A stretch of DNA of 64,000 bases from Cavia porcellus (GCF_034190915.1 NW_026947496.1:30252001-30316000); one strand, 5' to 3'; shown: positions 35,381 through 47,340, counted from the first letter of the stretch. Program-made: numbers and translations. Notes: generated by a model not told the origin, from the sequence alone.

Positions 35381-35860
35381 AAATAACAAGTTTATTGTTA
35401 TAAGTCTGTGAGAGAACCATAGACATTGATGATGGCTGAAGGGAAGTGCAGAGACATCAGGGTGCTTAACCAATGGATGGGAAGTAGAAGACAGACTTAC
35501 GGATCAAGTACTTTGTTGGAGTCTAGAGTTATACAAGCAGGTCTCCCTTCAGAGTTCTAGCTGCTGGGTAGAACAAGCAGAGGTGAGTTCCAGAGGGTCA
35601 TACTCTAGTTGTCACTGAAACATATCTGCCCTGTGCATGTGCAGTCAACAAGGTGTCAAGTAAGCTGAATTCCTGTTTCATTGGAAAGTGGTCACTAGAA
35701 TTCAGTTGTGTACGATAGATAAGATACATGGATCCAACACACTGAAAAATTGAGAGAAGATAGAAAATTGTAAACTGGGTTAAAGGTGAATACATCTTCC
35801 TGTTAGGTGAAAACTTACACAATGTATGCCAAAATAATAAAATTGGAGAATTTATTGCCC
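35381..35860. other. Unassigned segment, possibly an old retrocopy 3' end
   Basis: On the minus strand this reads as moderately complex sequence ending in an AATAAA signal (ttttcagtg... caagtttattg on plus, ~35385-35398). I cannot identify a parent gene, and no frame is convincing. Confidence 0.2.
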
Positions 35861-35869
35861 TCGACCTCC

Positions 35870-36130
35870 CATTAATGAACATTGGGATTGCTTCCAGTTC
35901 TTCAGCACAAGTAATGCTGAAATAGACACCTTCATTATGGGTCTCCGAAGGCTAATTTGGAAAATATGACAGCATAACTGCTCAGTCCTAAGGTATAAAA
36001 CATTCTGTATAAATATTCATAGCTTAAATATGTTTCAGGATGATTCCAATAGGTCACACTCTCACCAGCGGAGAGTTTCTGTTGTTCTGTTGTTCCTCTT
36101 CTTGTGCTGCCAATTCCTAGCAATACACTG
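35870..36130 (-). mobile_element. Old L1 ORF2 3' fragment
   Basis: gattgcttccagttcttcagc ... cacactctcaccagc resembles the reversed 3' part of L1 ORF2, strongly decayed. Confidence 0.45.
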
Positions 36131-36165
36131 CTTTCTCCTATTTCCCGCACATAAATAGTAAAATA

Positions 36166-37984
36166 CTAGAGATACAACATGGCTGAATAAAGGAGGACTT
36201 ACACAGAAGTTTCGCAGAGAAAATCAACCAAAACACAGGTACTGGAAGAACCTGATATCAAAATTAATCTAAAATAAGAGATTTGTAGATCAAACAAAAC
36301 ATAGGCGCAGGACTTTATAAAATAGTAAACCAGCCCACAGGACTGCAATGGGTTTAACGCTAGTGGAATTGGAGCAGGAATCAGCATTCCCAGAAAGCCC
36401 CCACCCCAAAATGGAAAGACTGCAAAGGTGTGGCAGACTCATTCCACACAAGATAGACCTAGAATATAGGGCCCCTCAGCTCTTTGTATTTTGTGCAAAC
36501 AGAGGACACTGCAACCTGGCAACAAATTTTGCCAGCTCACACAGGGGTGTATGACTGCTCCCTCCACAAAGGGCCATCAGGTTTTCTTTCTTTTTTCTTT
36601 TTTCTGTCTTTCTTTCTTTGTTGAGGACCATAACAGTGGAACCTCTAATGCCAAGGTCAGGGACTGGCCATAGCACTGAGGAATGCTAGTGAAACAACAC
36701 AATTCCTCCTGTCCTTGCTCAGCATGAGAGAGGGACTTGGATTGTTCTGCAACAGCCAGGATGTGGGAAATTAGCTGGGAAGTCCACACTCCCTCCAACC
36801 TGTGACCAGCAGTGTGGGGACAAGGAGTGGGAAGCAAACACCCCCAACCCTGTGACCAGTGGTGCAAGCACCCCTGGGCTAAGTCAGCACTCCCTCTAAT
36901 TTGTGGCAACCAACATGGGACAGACTTGTGGGCACCAGCATAGGACGAGAAGGACAGAGCATGAGAGGAGCCAGTGATGTGGAACACAGGGGCCAGGAGG
37001 AGCCAACTCTGCATGGGGCTGGAAGCAGCGATGGGCCATCTCTGTCTGAGAACACCACAGACTAAAAGAACAATGCAGACAGTGTAAATATAGGTGGGCC
37101 ACGCAGAAAGCTGCTAGCCAAAGACCGGCCATGGCCCCCGCATCCAGAGGCCAACCATATACTAGCACTAATCCTCTTGCAGGATTAGTAGGGTGCTGAT
37201 TTAGATACTACTACATCAGATACATTTTACTTTTTTTCTTTTTTGTGTGTATTGCTTTTCTTTTACTATCTGATTTTTTGTTTTAGTTTTCTAGCTTTGT
37301 ACATATATTTTTGTTCTATTCATCTTCTCAATATCTCTCTTGGTCTTATGATATCTTCATGTGACTGAATATTGTCCCTAGTTGTTCAATTCATTTCAAT
37401 AATCTTTTTTCTTTCTCCTTTACTGTTTCCTGATCTCATTTCCAGTTTCCAAAGCTTGTGTAATCGTCCTTTGTCCTTCAGCCTTGCTTCTACTATAATC
37501 TATCTGTTTTGTTCCCTATAACTCTTAAATTTATATAGCACAAGATAATATCACTCTACTAGAGGAAAATTCATTGCATACAAATTCCTGATTTATGCTG
37601 GATTTTGTTATACAACTGTAGATTTTGCCCCTATGGTTATAGGTACCAAATCAAGAGTTACCACAGTTTCTGGCTATGCTTCATGCTACTGTCATTGATA
37701 ACTATAATACTTTAGCCAGGATATTATACTTGTTGTGATCAAATTTTCTTTCTTCTATAAAAATATTGTGATTGTCTAGGCTCATAACCATTCCTATAGT
37801 CCCATACCAAAGCACTGGGTATTGAGCCAAATAGATAGCAACATCTAATAAATTGGGAAGATAGGATCCTGGAACAGATACAAACACTACAAACTTTCCA
37901 CAAATAGAAGACACTTCCGAAGAACAGACATTTCCTAGGAAAGTCTCAATACTAGTGATAAAGCTACCTACTATACGAAATTCA
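36166..37984 (+). mobile_element. L1 5' UTR, plus strand
   Basis: Starts with a caacatggctgaataaagg-type L1 beginning. The last ~800 bp align by eye with 60900-61720 in the second L1 (shared text such as gttttctag, aatatcactcta / aaaatcactcta, caagttcct / caaattcct, gaacagacattt / gaaacagacatt, gataaagctac / gataaagctat). It is non-coding. Instead of running into ORF1 in the same direction it meets an inverted L1 piece at about 37985. Confidence 0.65.
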
Positions 37985-39290
37985 CAGGATTCCCTGTCTC
38001 ATAGAACATTGTTCTCTCCTCTTTGAGTTTGTCGATGAATTGCCTTTTGAGTTAAATGTGTTTTTTGAATAAAGCACACTGATGGATCTTGTCTCCTGAT
38101 CCACTTTGCCTGTATGCCTTTTTATTGGTGAATTGAGGCCATCTGCATTAATGGTTATGGCCAACATGCACTGGCTGGTCTCTGCCATGCAATTGTCCTG
38201 CTGTTAGCTGCCTACTTTCCCTCTCCATTCAGTTGTCGGCACTGCTTAGGATCCCCCTCTGCCACTGTTCCTGGAAATGTGATCTTTTTTTCTCTCCCTA
38301 GAAAGTCCTTCAGTGTTCTTTGTAGGGTTTGTTTGGTGGTCATGAATTCCTTCAGTTGTTCTTTGTCATAAAAAAGTATCTTGTTTCTCCACTAGTTTTG
38401 AAAGATAGCTTTTCAGGATACATCAATCTAGATTGAAAGCTGTTTTCTTTCGGGACTTGCAATACTTCAAGTTCTTCACTTGGTGGTTGGTGTTGAGTTC
38501 GTCATGATTCTGATGGGTTTTACTTTATAGGTGATCTGTCTCTTTTCCCTAACAGCTTTTAATATTCTGTTCTTGTGTTGAATTTCTGGAACCTTGATTA
38601 TTATATGTCTGATTGTAGATTTATTTTGGTTATGGCTAGCTGGAGTTCTATATGCCTCACTTATCTGTATATCATGTCCTTTTCATATGTTTGAGAAGTT
38701 TTCTGCTATTACTCCTATAAATAGAATTTTGATGTCATTTGTGTTCATCCCTGCTTTTTCACTGACACCTATTATTATTTTTCTTTGTGTTATCTTGCAG
38801 TCATTGAATTGTTATTTCCTTGTTCCTTGTTATTTTTAAGAGATTTTTCATTTCACTATTGCAAGCTCCCATTCTGTCTTCAAGGTCTGAATCTGTTTTC
38901 AATTTCTTTCAAGCAGTTTTACCAGCCTTCAATGGAGTTTTTAATTTCCTGGGTATCTCTTTGAATCTGTTTCATATATTCTAAATCTTTTTTATATTGT
39001 TCATTCAAGATTTCCGTCATTTTCCTATGCTCCTCTATTTTTTATCTATGTCTTCTTCAGAGGTGTTTAGCAATTCTTTTATTATGTTTTTCATTTCTTC
39101 TTTTACCTGAGATAGTATTTCTGTTCTAATTTCTTTTATAGCCTCATGAAGTTGTTTCTTTACTTCAGAAACTTCAGGTGTGCAACTCCTGACCTCTTCC
39201 ACGTTTGCATCTTCTGGACTTTTTATGCTTTGGTTGAAGGCCAGATACTGTCTTTTGCTTTTTTATCTTGACATATTCCTGGGTTCTTCT
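37985..39290 (-). mobile_element. Inverted L1 segment: ORF1 and the start of ORF2
   Basis: Read on the minus strand, 39250 to ~38220 is ORF1-like (coiled-coil region then the tail domain, with the cognate of 'ITADFS' text around 38520-38460), followed by the inter-ORF region. Then 38190-37990 reads as the start of ORF2 (ADGLNSPIKRHTGKVDQE). Stops and shifts are numerous. Its polarity is opposite to the adjoining 5' UTR, as in an L1 inversion during insertion. Confidence 0.65.
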
Positions 39291-39700
39291 GGAAAAGTGG
39301 GTAGTAGGACCCCAGGCATTTCCCACATTAGACACAACTTCTCCGAAGCATGACTATTTGGTTCCCTTGGCCAGTGTTAGCTACAGATATCCAATGGTGA
39401 CCATTGGTGTGCTGGTACAGGGCTGGCTATAGCTTTTACCAGGCTGTACTGGCTACCAGTGGTGGGGAGCTTCTATCAGGTGTGTCAAAAATTCATGTTT
39501 GGCTTCCAGGGTATGCAGCATTTTCCCTGTGGATCTCCCACCATCCTTTCACACACAAGAGAAACCATCAAGCCTCTGTATATTTTTACATGAATGAATC
39601 AAATGGTAAGTTACCATAGTCTAGTAAAGTTGGCAAAAAGACAATACCTACTTGATAATAAATGCTCAAAGAATTTTGAGAGCTATTCACAGCACAATTG
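39291..39700. other. Unassigned sequence next to the inverted L1
   Basis: Moderate GC (39290-39560). It may be the L1 or HAL1 5' UTR of the minus-strand copy, but I cannot align it confidently. No gene. Confidence 0.25.
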
Positions 39701-39935
39701 ATACTAATCAATAAAGGAAAAAAGCAGGAAAGGAAGAAATTGGGGAGAGGGAAATGAAGGAACAAAGGACAGCAGAGCAAGAAATGGAAACAAGAAGAAT
39801 AAAAATGGGGAAAGGTAGCAAAAAAAGGAAGAATGAAAAGAGAAAGAAAACAAAGAAGAAAAAGCTAAGATGGTAGGGAGTTACATGAGGAAGGAGAGAG
39901 GACAAAAGGATAGGAAAAAAGGAAGAAATGCAGAG
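39700..39935. repeat. Purine-rich (GGAA/GAA) tract
   Basis: About 230 bp in which the plus strand is nearly all A and G (aggaaaggaag, gagagggaaatg, gaaagaaaac). Simple polypurine sequence, no gene. Confidence 0.8.
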
Positions 39936-39949
39936 GCCAATATTTCATT

Positions 39950-40900
39950 GGAGTACAATCTTCATTGTACTCCAAGCCACAAAACATCTAGGTGAGAGTT
40001 TGGTATGAGTTGTCTTCATCCCGTTGTCTTCTGATCCTTTTTCCTGAGGATGAATGTGACAGGATTGTTGATCTCATATGGAAGATATCTCAAATAGTCT
40101 CCTTTTAGATATTTCTGAATTTGGATTGGAAGCAAATGACAATGGAAGTCTAGGAATCATGACAGCCACCATGAAGTAGACTGCACACATGGAGAAGGCA
40201 GTCTGCTGTTGCTTGGCTAAGGGATTCTTAAGATAGCAGCTACAGTAAAGTCCCAGGAGAGGACAATATGCCCTAAAACATTTATGAAATCAAATTTGTG
40301 GTAAGCAGTATTTTTAGATCTCCACAGGTTCACTTCATGAGAAGAAATGTGGCAGAGAAAATTCTAGATTGTAGACTTACACAAGGCAATGAAGAAAACT
40401 ACTATTGTCACTAAAATTTACACTCTTGAACACATCACAGGACAAACCCATGAGATAGGCAGAGTCACAGGGTCTAACCAGCATATTTTAACACAGTGGC
40501 AGATAGTGTGCACATCCTATAACCTTGAGAATAACAAAAAGTGAAGAATGTAAACATCTGGTAAGCCCAGGCCAACATACATAAATAGCATCATAGGTGC
40601 ACAAGCATTGATGATCACATTGAACACAGAGATGGAGAAAGCAGATAAGTATAGGTACATGGTTTTGTGTAATCTGCCTTCACACCAGACAATATCCAGA
40701 TGAGCCAATTCCCCTGCTGTGTGAACAGGTATTTCAGTAGATACAACAGGAAGTAAACTGGCCAGTGCCGCTATGGGAATGCCAAGACCTCAAAGAGGAC
40801 ACACTGAGATAATGTTGAATATTTCCCAACAAGCATAGCTGTTGTATATGCTGGTATTCAACACAAAATGAAGACACAATGGTGAAAACTTAGGTTGTAC
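39950..40900 (-). pseudogene. Possible degenerate membrane-protein gene, unidentified
   Basis: On the minus strand a 63-codon frame (40517-40708) gives a hydrophobic, membrane-like peptide (ISVFNVIINACAPMMLFMYV), and hydrophobic stretches continue in shifting frames to about 40080 (AFSMCAVYFMVAVMIP). The base composition and complexity are more gene-like than the surroundings. I considered an olfactory receptor relic but could not find the diagnostic DRY or NPxIY motifs. The identity is open. Confidence 0.25.
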
Positions 40901-41180
40901 CACATGAGAAAGTGTGTCTAAGAAATATATATCATTGAATAATCTGTTTTGCATTACTCTTTTCTTCTTATCTAGACAGTAAAAGTTTTAGCATTCACCT
41001 GTGTGATACAGTAAATTGAGACCAGTGTACTTAGGAATTAAGGCAGAGTTTATCAGGGTTTTATTAATGCTGACTGCAGGAAAGGACATATATTTGGAGC
41101 CATGGCAGACAGGCATGGATGATCAGGGTATAATGCTCCTCTTAATGCACAGGTTTTAGGAAGCATATTTGAAGTGGGTT

Positions 41181-41265
41181 TTTGTTTTGTTTGTACAAGA
41201 AATTGAACATACAACCTCATGCTTCCCAGGCAGGCACTGTGCAGCTGAACTATAGCCCCAGCCTG
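41181..41265 (-). repeat. ID relic
   Basis: A reversed ID (gtacaagaaattgaacatac... ggcaggcactgtgcagctgaac... tatagccccagcc). Confidence 0.65.
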
Positions 41266-41394
41266 AAGTGGGTTATTTTATATTTCTTCTGAGAGTGTGT
41301 GTCTTTTAATTAATTATTTCAAGTATATTATTTTACATTTATTTTCATATAGTATTACTGGTGGTTTGTCAAGACATCTTATTTTCAATTTTCT

Positions 41395-43170
41395 TTTTCT
41401 TTTTTTTTTAAAAAACAGAAAAAGGGTAGAAATAATACATACTTTCAAAAAACAGTAAGAAATCACTAGTTAATAATTACATATTGTCTTCTTAGAAATA
41501 GTTGTTCAAGTTACAAAAGTAAAGCATACAAAGTGGACATTCAAACAGCAAAACTATAAATAGTTCTGTTCAACTACCCAACAAAAACTTAGTAATATGG
41601 TCATCTATCTTACACACTTAAACATACATGCAATTATATCCTTTAGAGCACTTTCTTTTCCTTTTTTTTTACAATATCAATTACACATTTTGGGTTTTAT
41701 TACTCCTACATTTCTTATTACTTTTTACACTAGAGACACAATGTGATATTTATAAATATGATTCTTATTTATTTCACCAATGAGATAGCCTCAAGTTGTC
41801 TCCATTTGCCTATGAAGGCCTCAAGATCATCCTTTTTTATGCTGAGTAATAGTCCATTGTCTAAAAATACTACGTCTTTTTCATCCACTCTGCGGTTGAT
41901 GGGCATCTTGGTTGTTTCCAAGATTTAGCTATTACAAATTGTGCTGCAATGAACATATGTGCACATATATCACTATGATAAGACCTTTTTTTTAGTTTTT
42001 CTGGGAAAATATCCAGGAGGGGAATACCTGGATTGAATGGAACTTCCAATCCTAGTCTTCTGAGAATTCTCCATACTGATTTCCATAGTGGTTGCACTAG
42101 TCTACACTCCCACCAACAGTGGAGCAGTGTTCCTTTTTCCCCACAGCCTCGCCAACATTTGTTATCAGTCGATTTCTTGATGGCAGCTATTCTTTCCAAA
42201 GTGAGATGAAATCTCAATGCTGTTTTAATTTGTATTCCTCAAATGACCAGTGTTGGTGAACATTTCTTCATGTATTTATTTGCCATTTGTATATCTTCAT
42301 CTGAGAAATATGTGTTCATCTCAGTTGCCCATTTTTGGAGAGGGTCTTTGAATCTGGGGGGCTTGATGTTTTTCAATTCTTTATATGTTCTGGATATGTC
42401 CTTTGTCTCAGGGGTTGCTGGCTAAAATTCTGTGGGTTTTCTTTTCACTCTGTTGGTGATTTCTTTTGAAGGACAGGAAGTTTTCAATAATATGAGATCC
42501 TAGTAGTTGATTCTTTGAAGTGTTTCCCATGCAGTTTGCATTTTGTTTATGAATTTTCTACCTACCCCTATGTCTCCAAGACTTCTACCTATCTTGTCCT
42601 CCAGTAGATTTACTGAATCTGTTTTAATATTTAGATCTTTGATCCATTTAGACTTTAGTTTTGTGCATGGTGATAGGCATGGATCCAGTTTCAGTCTTCA
42701 GCATGTGGAGAGCCAATTTTTCCAACACCATTTATTAAAGAGGCTATCTTTCTTGCAGTGAACATGTTTAGCACCTTTGTCAAATATCGGGTGGCTGAGT
42801 GTCTTTGTAGTTGTGCTTGCATCCTCTAATGTGTTCCATTAATTCTCAGATCTATTTCTTTGCCAGTACCATGCTGATTTTATCACTGTAGCTTTGTAGT
42901 ACAGTTTCAGGTCAGGAATTGAGATGCCTCCTGCCTTGCCTTTGTTGCCCAGAACTGCATTTGCTATTCTAGGTCTCTTCTGTTGAAATGAATTTTAGGA
43001 GTGTTTTCTCTAGATCTGTGAGTTATGTTAATGGTATTTTTATTGGGATTGCATTAAATCTGTATAAGAGTTTTGGCAGTATGGCCATTTTCACAATGTT
43101 GGTTCTTCCTAGCCAAGGGCAAGGAATATCCTTCTATTTTCTAATTTCCTATCTTCAATAAAATGAGGGG
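41395..43170 (-). mobile_element. L1 3' half (ORF2 C-terminal part + 3' UTR), minus strand
   Basis: 41880-43170 is reversed L1 ORF2 (gcggttgatgggcatcttgg, ccaccaacagtggagcag, ttgatttcttgatgg-type text, ctttgtagtacagtttcag). 41660-41880 continues to the end of ORF2 and the start of the 3' UTR. 41400-41660 is the same tail module found in the HAL1-like element (reversed: aagaaatcactagttaataa, caaagtggacattcaaacag). This shows that the HAL1-like tail is an L1-family 3' UTR. ORF2 is interrupted by several stops; the longest open minus frame is 115 codons (41870-42217). Confidence 0.8.
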
Positions 43171-44555
43171 GCCATTGGTGGTGCTAGACAAACAAAAACC
43201 TTGCCTTTTGGGAATCTAAACCAAGGGGATGCCAATTTCAAGGTCTAATTGGAGAATTTAGGAGGACCTTATATTTTTAGGCAACAAGAAGAAATTCACA
43301 AACATATTAAAAACACTTGCTGGAATTCAAACAGCACAATTTCAGAAATAAATAGAAATAGCTAAATCAATAAGACATAGCATACCAACAAGTAGCTTTC
43401 TGTAGATTCAAACTTTAACCAGTTTCAGAAATGCAAACTATGAGACATCACTATAATTCACTTCATAATATTCACATATTAGCCACTAGGGAGCTATTTT
43501 AAAAACTGAGAATAAATGTTTTGAAACAAGTAAGTTTAAAAAAAATCTTGAAATATGAAATGTTCCTCCATTTACAAAGTATAAATATTGTCTCGATTAT
43601 AATAAAGATTAGAAATGGTAGAAAATAAATAGCTTTACAATCCCATGTACATGGTTTTATTTCAATGTGGGGGGAGAAATGCTGATCTGAGTATGAGAAG
43701 CCTGTGCTCCACCACTGAACTGCATTCCTAGTCTACTCATGGTTTTTCATAAAAATTTTCTTATTATATAAGCTTTTATTACAATAGTAAGTAAGGCATG
43801 AAGTGAATTCAGGGATACATAGAATTAAGTGATAATTTTGGCATATGAAGTCACAGTTCTATGTAAAATACAGTTAATGTAAAGGTTTAAGAAATACATT
43901 CAGTAAATCTGTTTATTGGAAAAACACAAAGCTAGTGAGAAGGGAATCAATGCACTGGCAAAGATGAGCAAGACAGAGAGTAGCAACTGGGAAAAGTGGC
44001 AGTGACACTTACAATGAAAATGAAAACTAATTATAAACATGGATATTTTAATTTCTGACAAAGTGTCTAACTGTGTGGCCCATCCTGTCCACCAACTTTT
44101 GATCATGTAGCATCAGCCTCCTGAATACTGGGATTACATAGGCACATAACCACACTTGACAAATCAAGAATTTTTCAGAGACGTAAACAAAAAATTATCA
44201 CTTCATGAATTTAGACAGTGGATGTATAAATTCCTAGAAATATATACAATTTCAGTCATCACATATGAAAGAGAATCATACTGGAGAATCCAATAATTTG
44301 CTAAACAACTGAAGTGGCAATCAAAAAATTCTTCCCACTGTAAATTAATCTCCCACTAAGACAGCAAGACTTTTAAGATATTGATCAGGATGAGCTATGG
44401 AAACATATCAGTTCCCTAGGATGAATATATTTATTTAATATATTTCATCTGGTTGTGTATTTTTTAGAGAAATAAATGACATATTTTTATCTGACTTACT
44501 TTTATAAGTTTTTCAGTATGTGAGAAATTTTCAGGTTATTAAACTATAATTCACA
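43171..44555. other. AT-rich DNA, no gene
   Basis: A short reversed B1 relic sits at about 44080-44155 (catcagcctcctgaatactggg) and an ID-like fragment near 43670-43735 (gcctgtgctccaccactgaactgc). Nothing else is recognised. Confidence 0.35.
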
Positions 44556-44559
44556 ACTG

Positions 44560-44930
44560 ACAGTGTACATTCACAGGGATTTAACCCAGTATGCATTCTG
44601 ACGTATAGGACAACTCAAGACTTGTAATAACTCTTCTACTGACTCTTTCCTCAGAGTATTGCATTTATTTGTAATCTGAATAACACCAAAATGGTTACAG
44701 ATGTTCCCACAAAATAAATTACATTGATACAAGATTCTCCACTATGCAGGGCCATGTTTCCATGAAAGGTCTTAAAGAAAAGACTTCTTACACACTGTAT
44801 TTATTATCCCAATTCTCAGTCAGGGTTTGTGTATGTGTTCTGCGATTATGGAGATCACAAAACACTTTCTCACCACATCCTTGAGGGACTTCCTCTGGTG
44901 TGAGTTCTTTACTGTATTTCAAAGTAAGTA
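44560..44930 (-). pseudogene. Decayed C2H2 zinc-finger fragments
   Basis: Two blocks on the minus strand keep the shape of the linker between C2H2 fingers. Near 44575-44605, CAGAATGCATACTGGG then AATCCCTGTGAATG corresponds to a decayed H-T-G-E-K-P-Y-x-C. Near 44868-44910, GAACTCACACCAGAGG then AGTCCCTCAAGG does the same. The reading frame is broken and no cysteine/histidine pair set is complete. They lie downstream of, and in the same orientation as, the KRAB-ZNF exons at 48.7-51.9 kb, which suggests remnants of a neighbouring paralogue. Confidence 0.5.
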
Positions 44931-44944
44931 AAAGAATTGAGAGG

Positions 44945-47340
44945 TGCAGGTTTTCCCTGTGAGCAACCAGCGGGGAGGGCAAGGCTGAAGACACTTGGAG
45001 GATGTAGGGAGCAGCTCAGAATGGCTGCTGCTGCCCTGCCAATCCCACCTGAGGACATTTTGTGTGTCAGCCTACATTTCCCATGATCCTCCCCTTGCCT
45101 ACAGTGCGCATGACGTGAGCAACTTCCCGCTTCAGCCTACATCTCCCATAATCCTCTCCTGCTTACGTCATATATCCAGATGTGACGATGACCTATCAGA
45201 TAACACTCCTTGTGCCCTCTTCCTGCCCCATTGGCCCACCTCCACCCTATATAAGTTGTAGCCATTTTAAGAATAAACAAGACTTGAATGGAATCTCGCC
45301 TTATTTCCCTCTCTCTTTTCTCTTGCCCAGCCCTCCATCTACGTCCCCTCTCCAAGCGAGGCCCATGGACCGATCTGTGGGACAGATCAGGAGGAATTTA
45401 GTTAGGATGGCACCTTTTACTCCAAAGAAGAGGAAGCGGGATTCTTTGGACTATGCCAGCCTATTAGACATTCTATCAAAGAAATTAATTTTGGGCTTTG
45501 CTGAATATCTGTTTCCATCATCTAATAAAACATATACTTGTGAAAGCAGTGAGACAAATAAACAAAACGTGTCTTGCGCTCAACAAAGCCATTTTACTTC
45601 AGGTCCACTCAGAACAACTAACAAAAACAGATTGCCACCTGCAGATCACAGCTCACCATTTAAATCTGCTGTGTCCACTGTATCCTTTCACAATAAGGAT
45701 AAGTGGTGCCTCCATGCCCTGGAGAGAAAGTTGGTAAGACAGAAGAACCATTTCTCTGCACACTAATAATGAAGGAAAACCTGTTCCCTTTGGTGGCAGC
45801 AAAGATGCAATGAAAACCAATCTGCACCAAGAAAAAGAACAAAAAAAAAAAAAAAACACACAGAAAAGTTTAACTACTCAGTATCAATCAAGTTATAATG
45901 ACATCATGCCTGTACTGAAAAATTCTAAAAATTCGAAAAAAAAATCAAATGGCTTATAAACCAGCCATGGAGAAAGAGAATAATTGTTACTCAACAGAAA
46001 GTAATCTGAATACTCCTTGGGTTTTAAGCCAAAAAATAAAACCACTAATTACACTCCAAGATGGAGCAGTATTTTTTTGTTAGTCAAAAAAAAGTCACTC
46101 TTAAGAAGACTGTCTCTGGAAAATAAGCCATCAGTGGGTCTTAACCAAAAGAATAAATCAGAAGTGATTGAAGATTGTGATGCAGCGGCTGTAGGTGAAA
46201 GAAAAACTTTTGTGAAAGAAAAGTACCCAAGTTTCTTTCCAGAAAAGAAACTGACTATTGAGCTGAGTGCAAGAAGTAAAAATGAAGATAAATTAATAAA
46301 GGATTCATCAGTTGCAGTAGTTTCTTCAAAGAAATATTCACTTGATAAAAATAAGCATTTGCCTTCAGATGATTTTCTTGTTGAGAACAAAATTTCTCCT
46401 AAGTCCCTTGTCTATCCTATCTTTAGTGTGTCTTCAGGCAATACAAAAAAGATCTCCAGCTGAAGAAGAGTCTTCTGTGGGACCTACCACATATATTAAC
46501 TTCTCAAAACAGACCAATACACAGAAAACTGTGAATCCCAGAGATATAAATTAAGAAACAAAGACCAGGTCATCATTGATGCAGGTCAGAAATATTTTGG
46601 GGCTACTATGTATAAGTCCTGTAGCATGATCTTTAGTGCTTTTAATCTAGAAGATGAAATGCAACATATCCAGTATCATCACTGATTTCTGGAGGGAATC
46701 AAATATACAGGCTGGAAAAGAACAAGTAGTGGCGAAGTTTTGAGATGGAAAGATTGTGTTAACTCTGCCATGTGACCCAAGTTACACTATCAGAAAGGTA
46801 ACAGATATCCAAGAACTTGTTGACTATGAATTGGGCTTCCAGCAAATTGTTCCCAGATGTCCAGAAAAAGCCAAAACTTTTCTCTTTGTTTCTGATGATA
46901 GGAGGGTGGTTGGGTGTTTAATTGCAGAGCCTACCAAATAAGCCTTTTGTGTCCTGTCTGAGCCTACTGGCCCAGAAACCTCAGGCTCTAAAGAATGTTC
47001 TAGAGTCTGGCAATGTTCAAATGTACCAGAACCTGCAGTCTGTGAGATTAAGAAGAATCTGGGTTTTCAAACTGAAGAGAAGAAAGCACATTGCAAAACA
47101 ATTGGTCGATACTCTCAGGGATTGTTTCATGTTTGGCTGTTTCCTCAGCACAAAAGAAATAACATTTTCTGAGCCAACACCAGATGGCAAAGTTATTTGC
47201 AACCAAGTACTGCAACACCCCTAATTTCCTTGTATATTATTTTAATAGTTAAAACTGGTTTCAACTATAAAATAGCTACTATGTGGATAAGTACAGATAA
47301 TTTCTTATGCACTGTAAACAAATTAACATCAAAAATAAAT
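44945..47340 (+). pseudogene. ESCO2: ESCO2 processed pseudogene (retrocopy)
   Basis: Continuous, intron-free homology to ESCO2, the acetyltransferase that modifies cohesin subunit SMC3 in S phase. The former start codon is at 45407-45409. N-terminal text (MAPFTPKKRKRDSL) and the middle (SPFKSAVSTVSFHNKDKW, then [18 protein letters not shown]) are followed by the C2H2-type finger region (~46600-46685), then [17 protein letters not shown] and, near 47070-47190, the acetyltransferase end ([30 protein letters not shown]). The frame changes at least three times (frames starting 45407, 46017, 46756, 46922). A stop follows EPTK at 46939-46941 where the parent continues, and the last codons are shifted. 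Human ESCO2 has about 600 residues; no single open piece here exceeds 150. The 5' UTR part is split by an LTR at 45003-45389. A poly(A) signal candidate (AATAAA) is near 47333; the exact 3' end is not found. Confidence 0.88.
45003..45389 (+). mobile_element. Solo LTR, ERVK (class II) type, in the ESCO2 retrocopy 5' UTR
   Basis: A 387-bp segment starting TG and ending CA, flanked by a perfect 6-bp duplication, ggagga, at 44997-45002 and 45390-45395. Six bases is the usual duplication length for ERVK/IAP-like elements. Inside are a TATA box (cctatataagttg, ~45244-45257) and an AATAAA signal (~45272) spaced as in an LTR. Two related ~50-bp blocks (cagcctacatttcccatgat and cagcctacatctcccataat) repeat in the U3 part. 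No internal retroviral sequence remains. The LTR lies 17 bp upstream of the former ESCO2 start codon, in the same orientation. Confidence 0.88.

Noticed and set aside
36577..37014. A 145-codon minus-strand frame
   Set aside because: It is antisense to the L1 5' UTR, with no conserved protein features.
45182..45406. An apparent N-terminal extension of the ESCO2-like frame
   Set aside because: The extension runs through the LTR (45003-45389) and is open by chance; the ESCO2 homology begins at the ATG at 45407.
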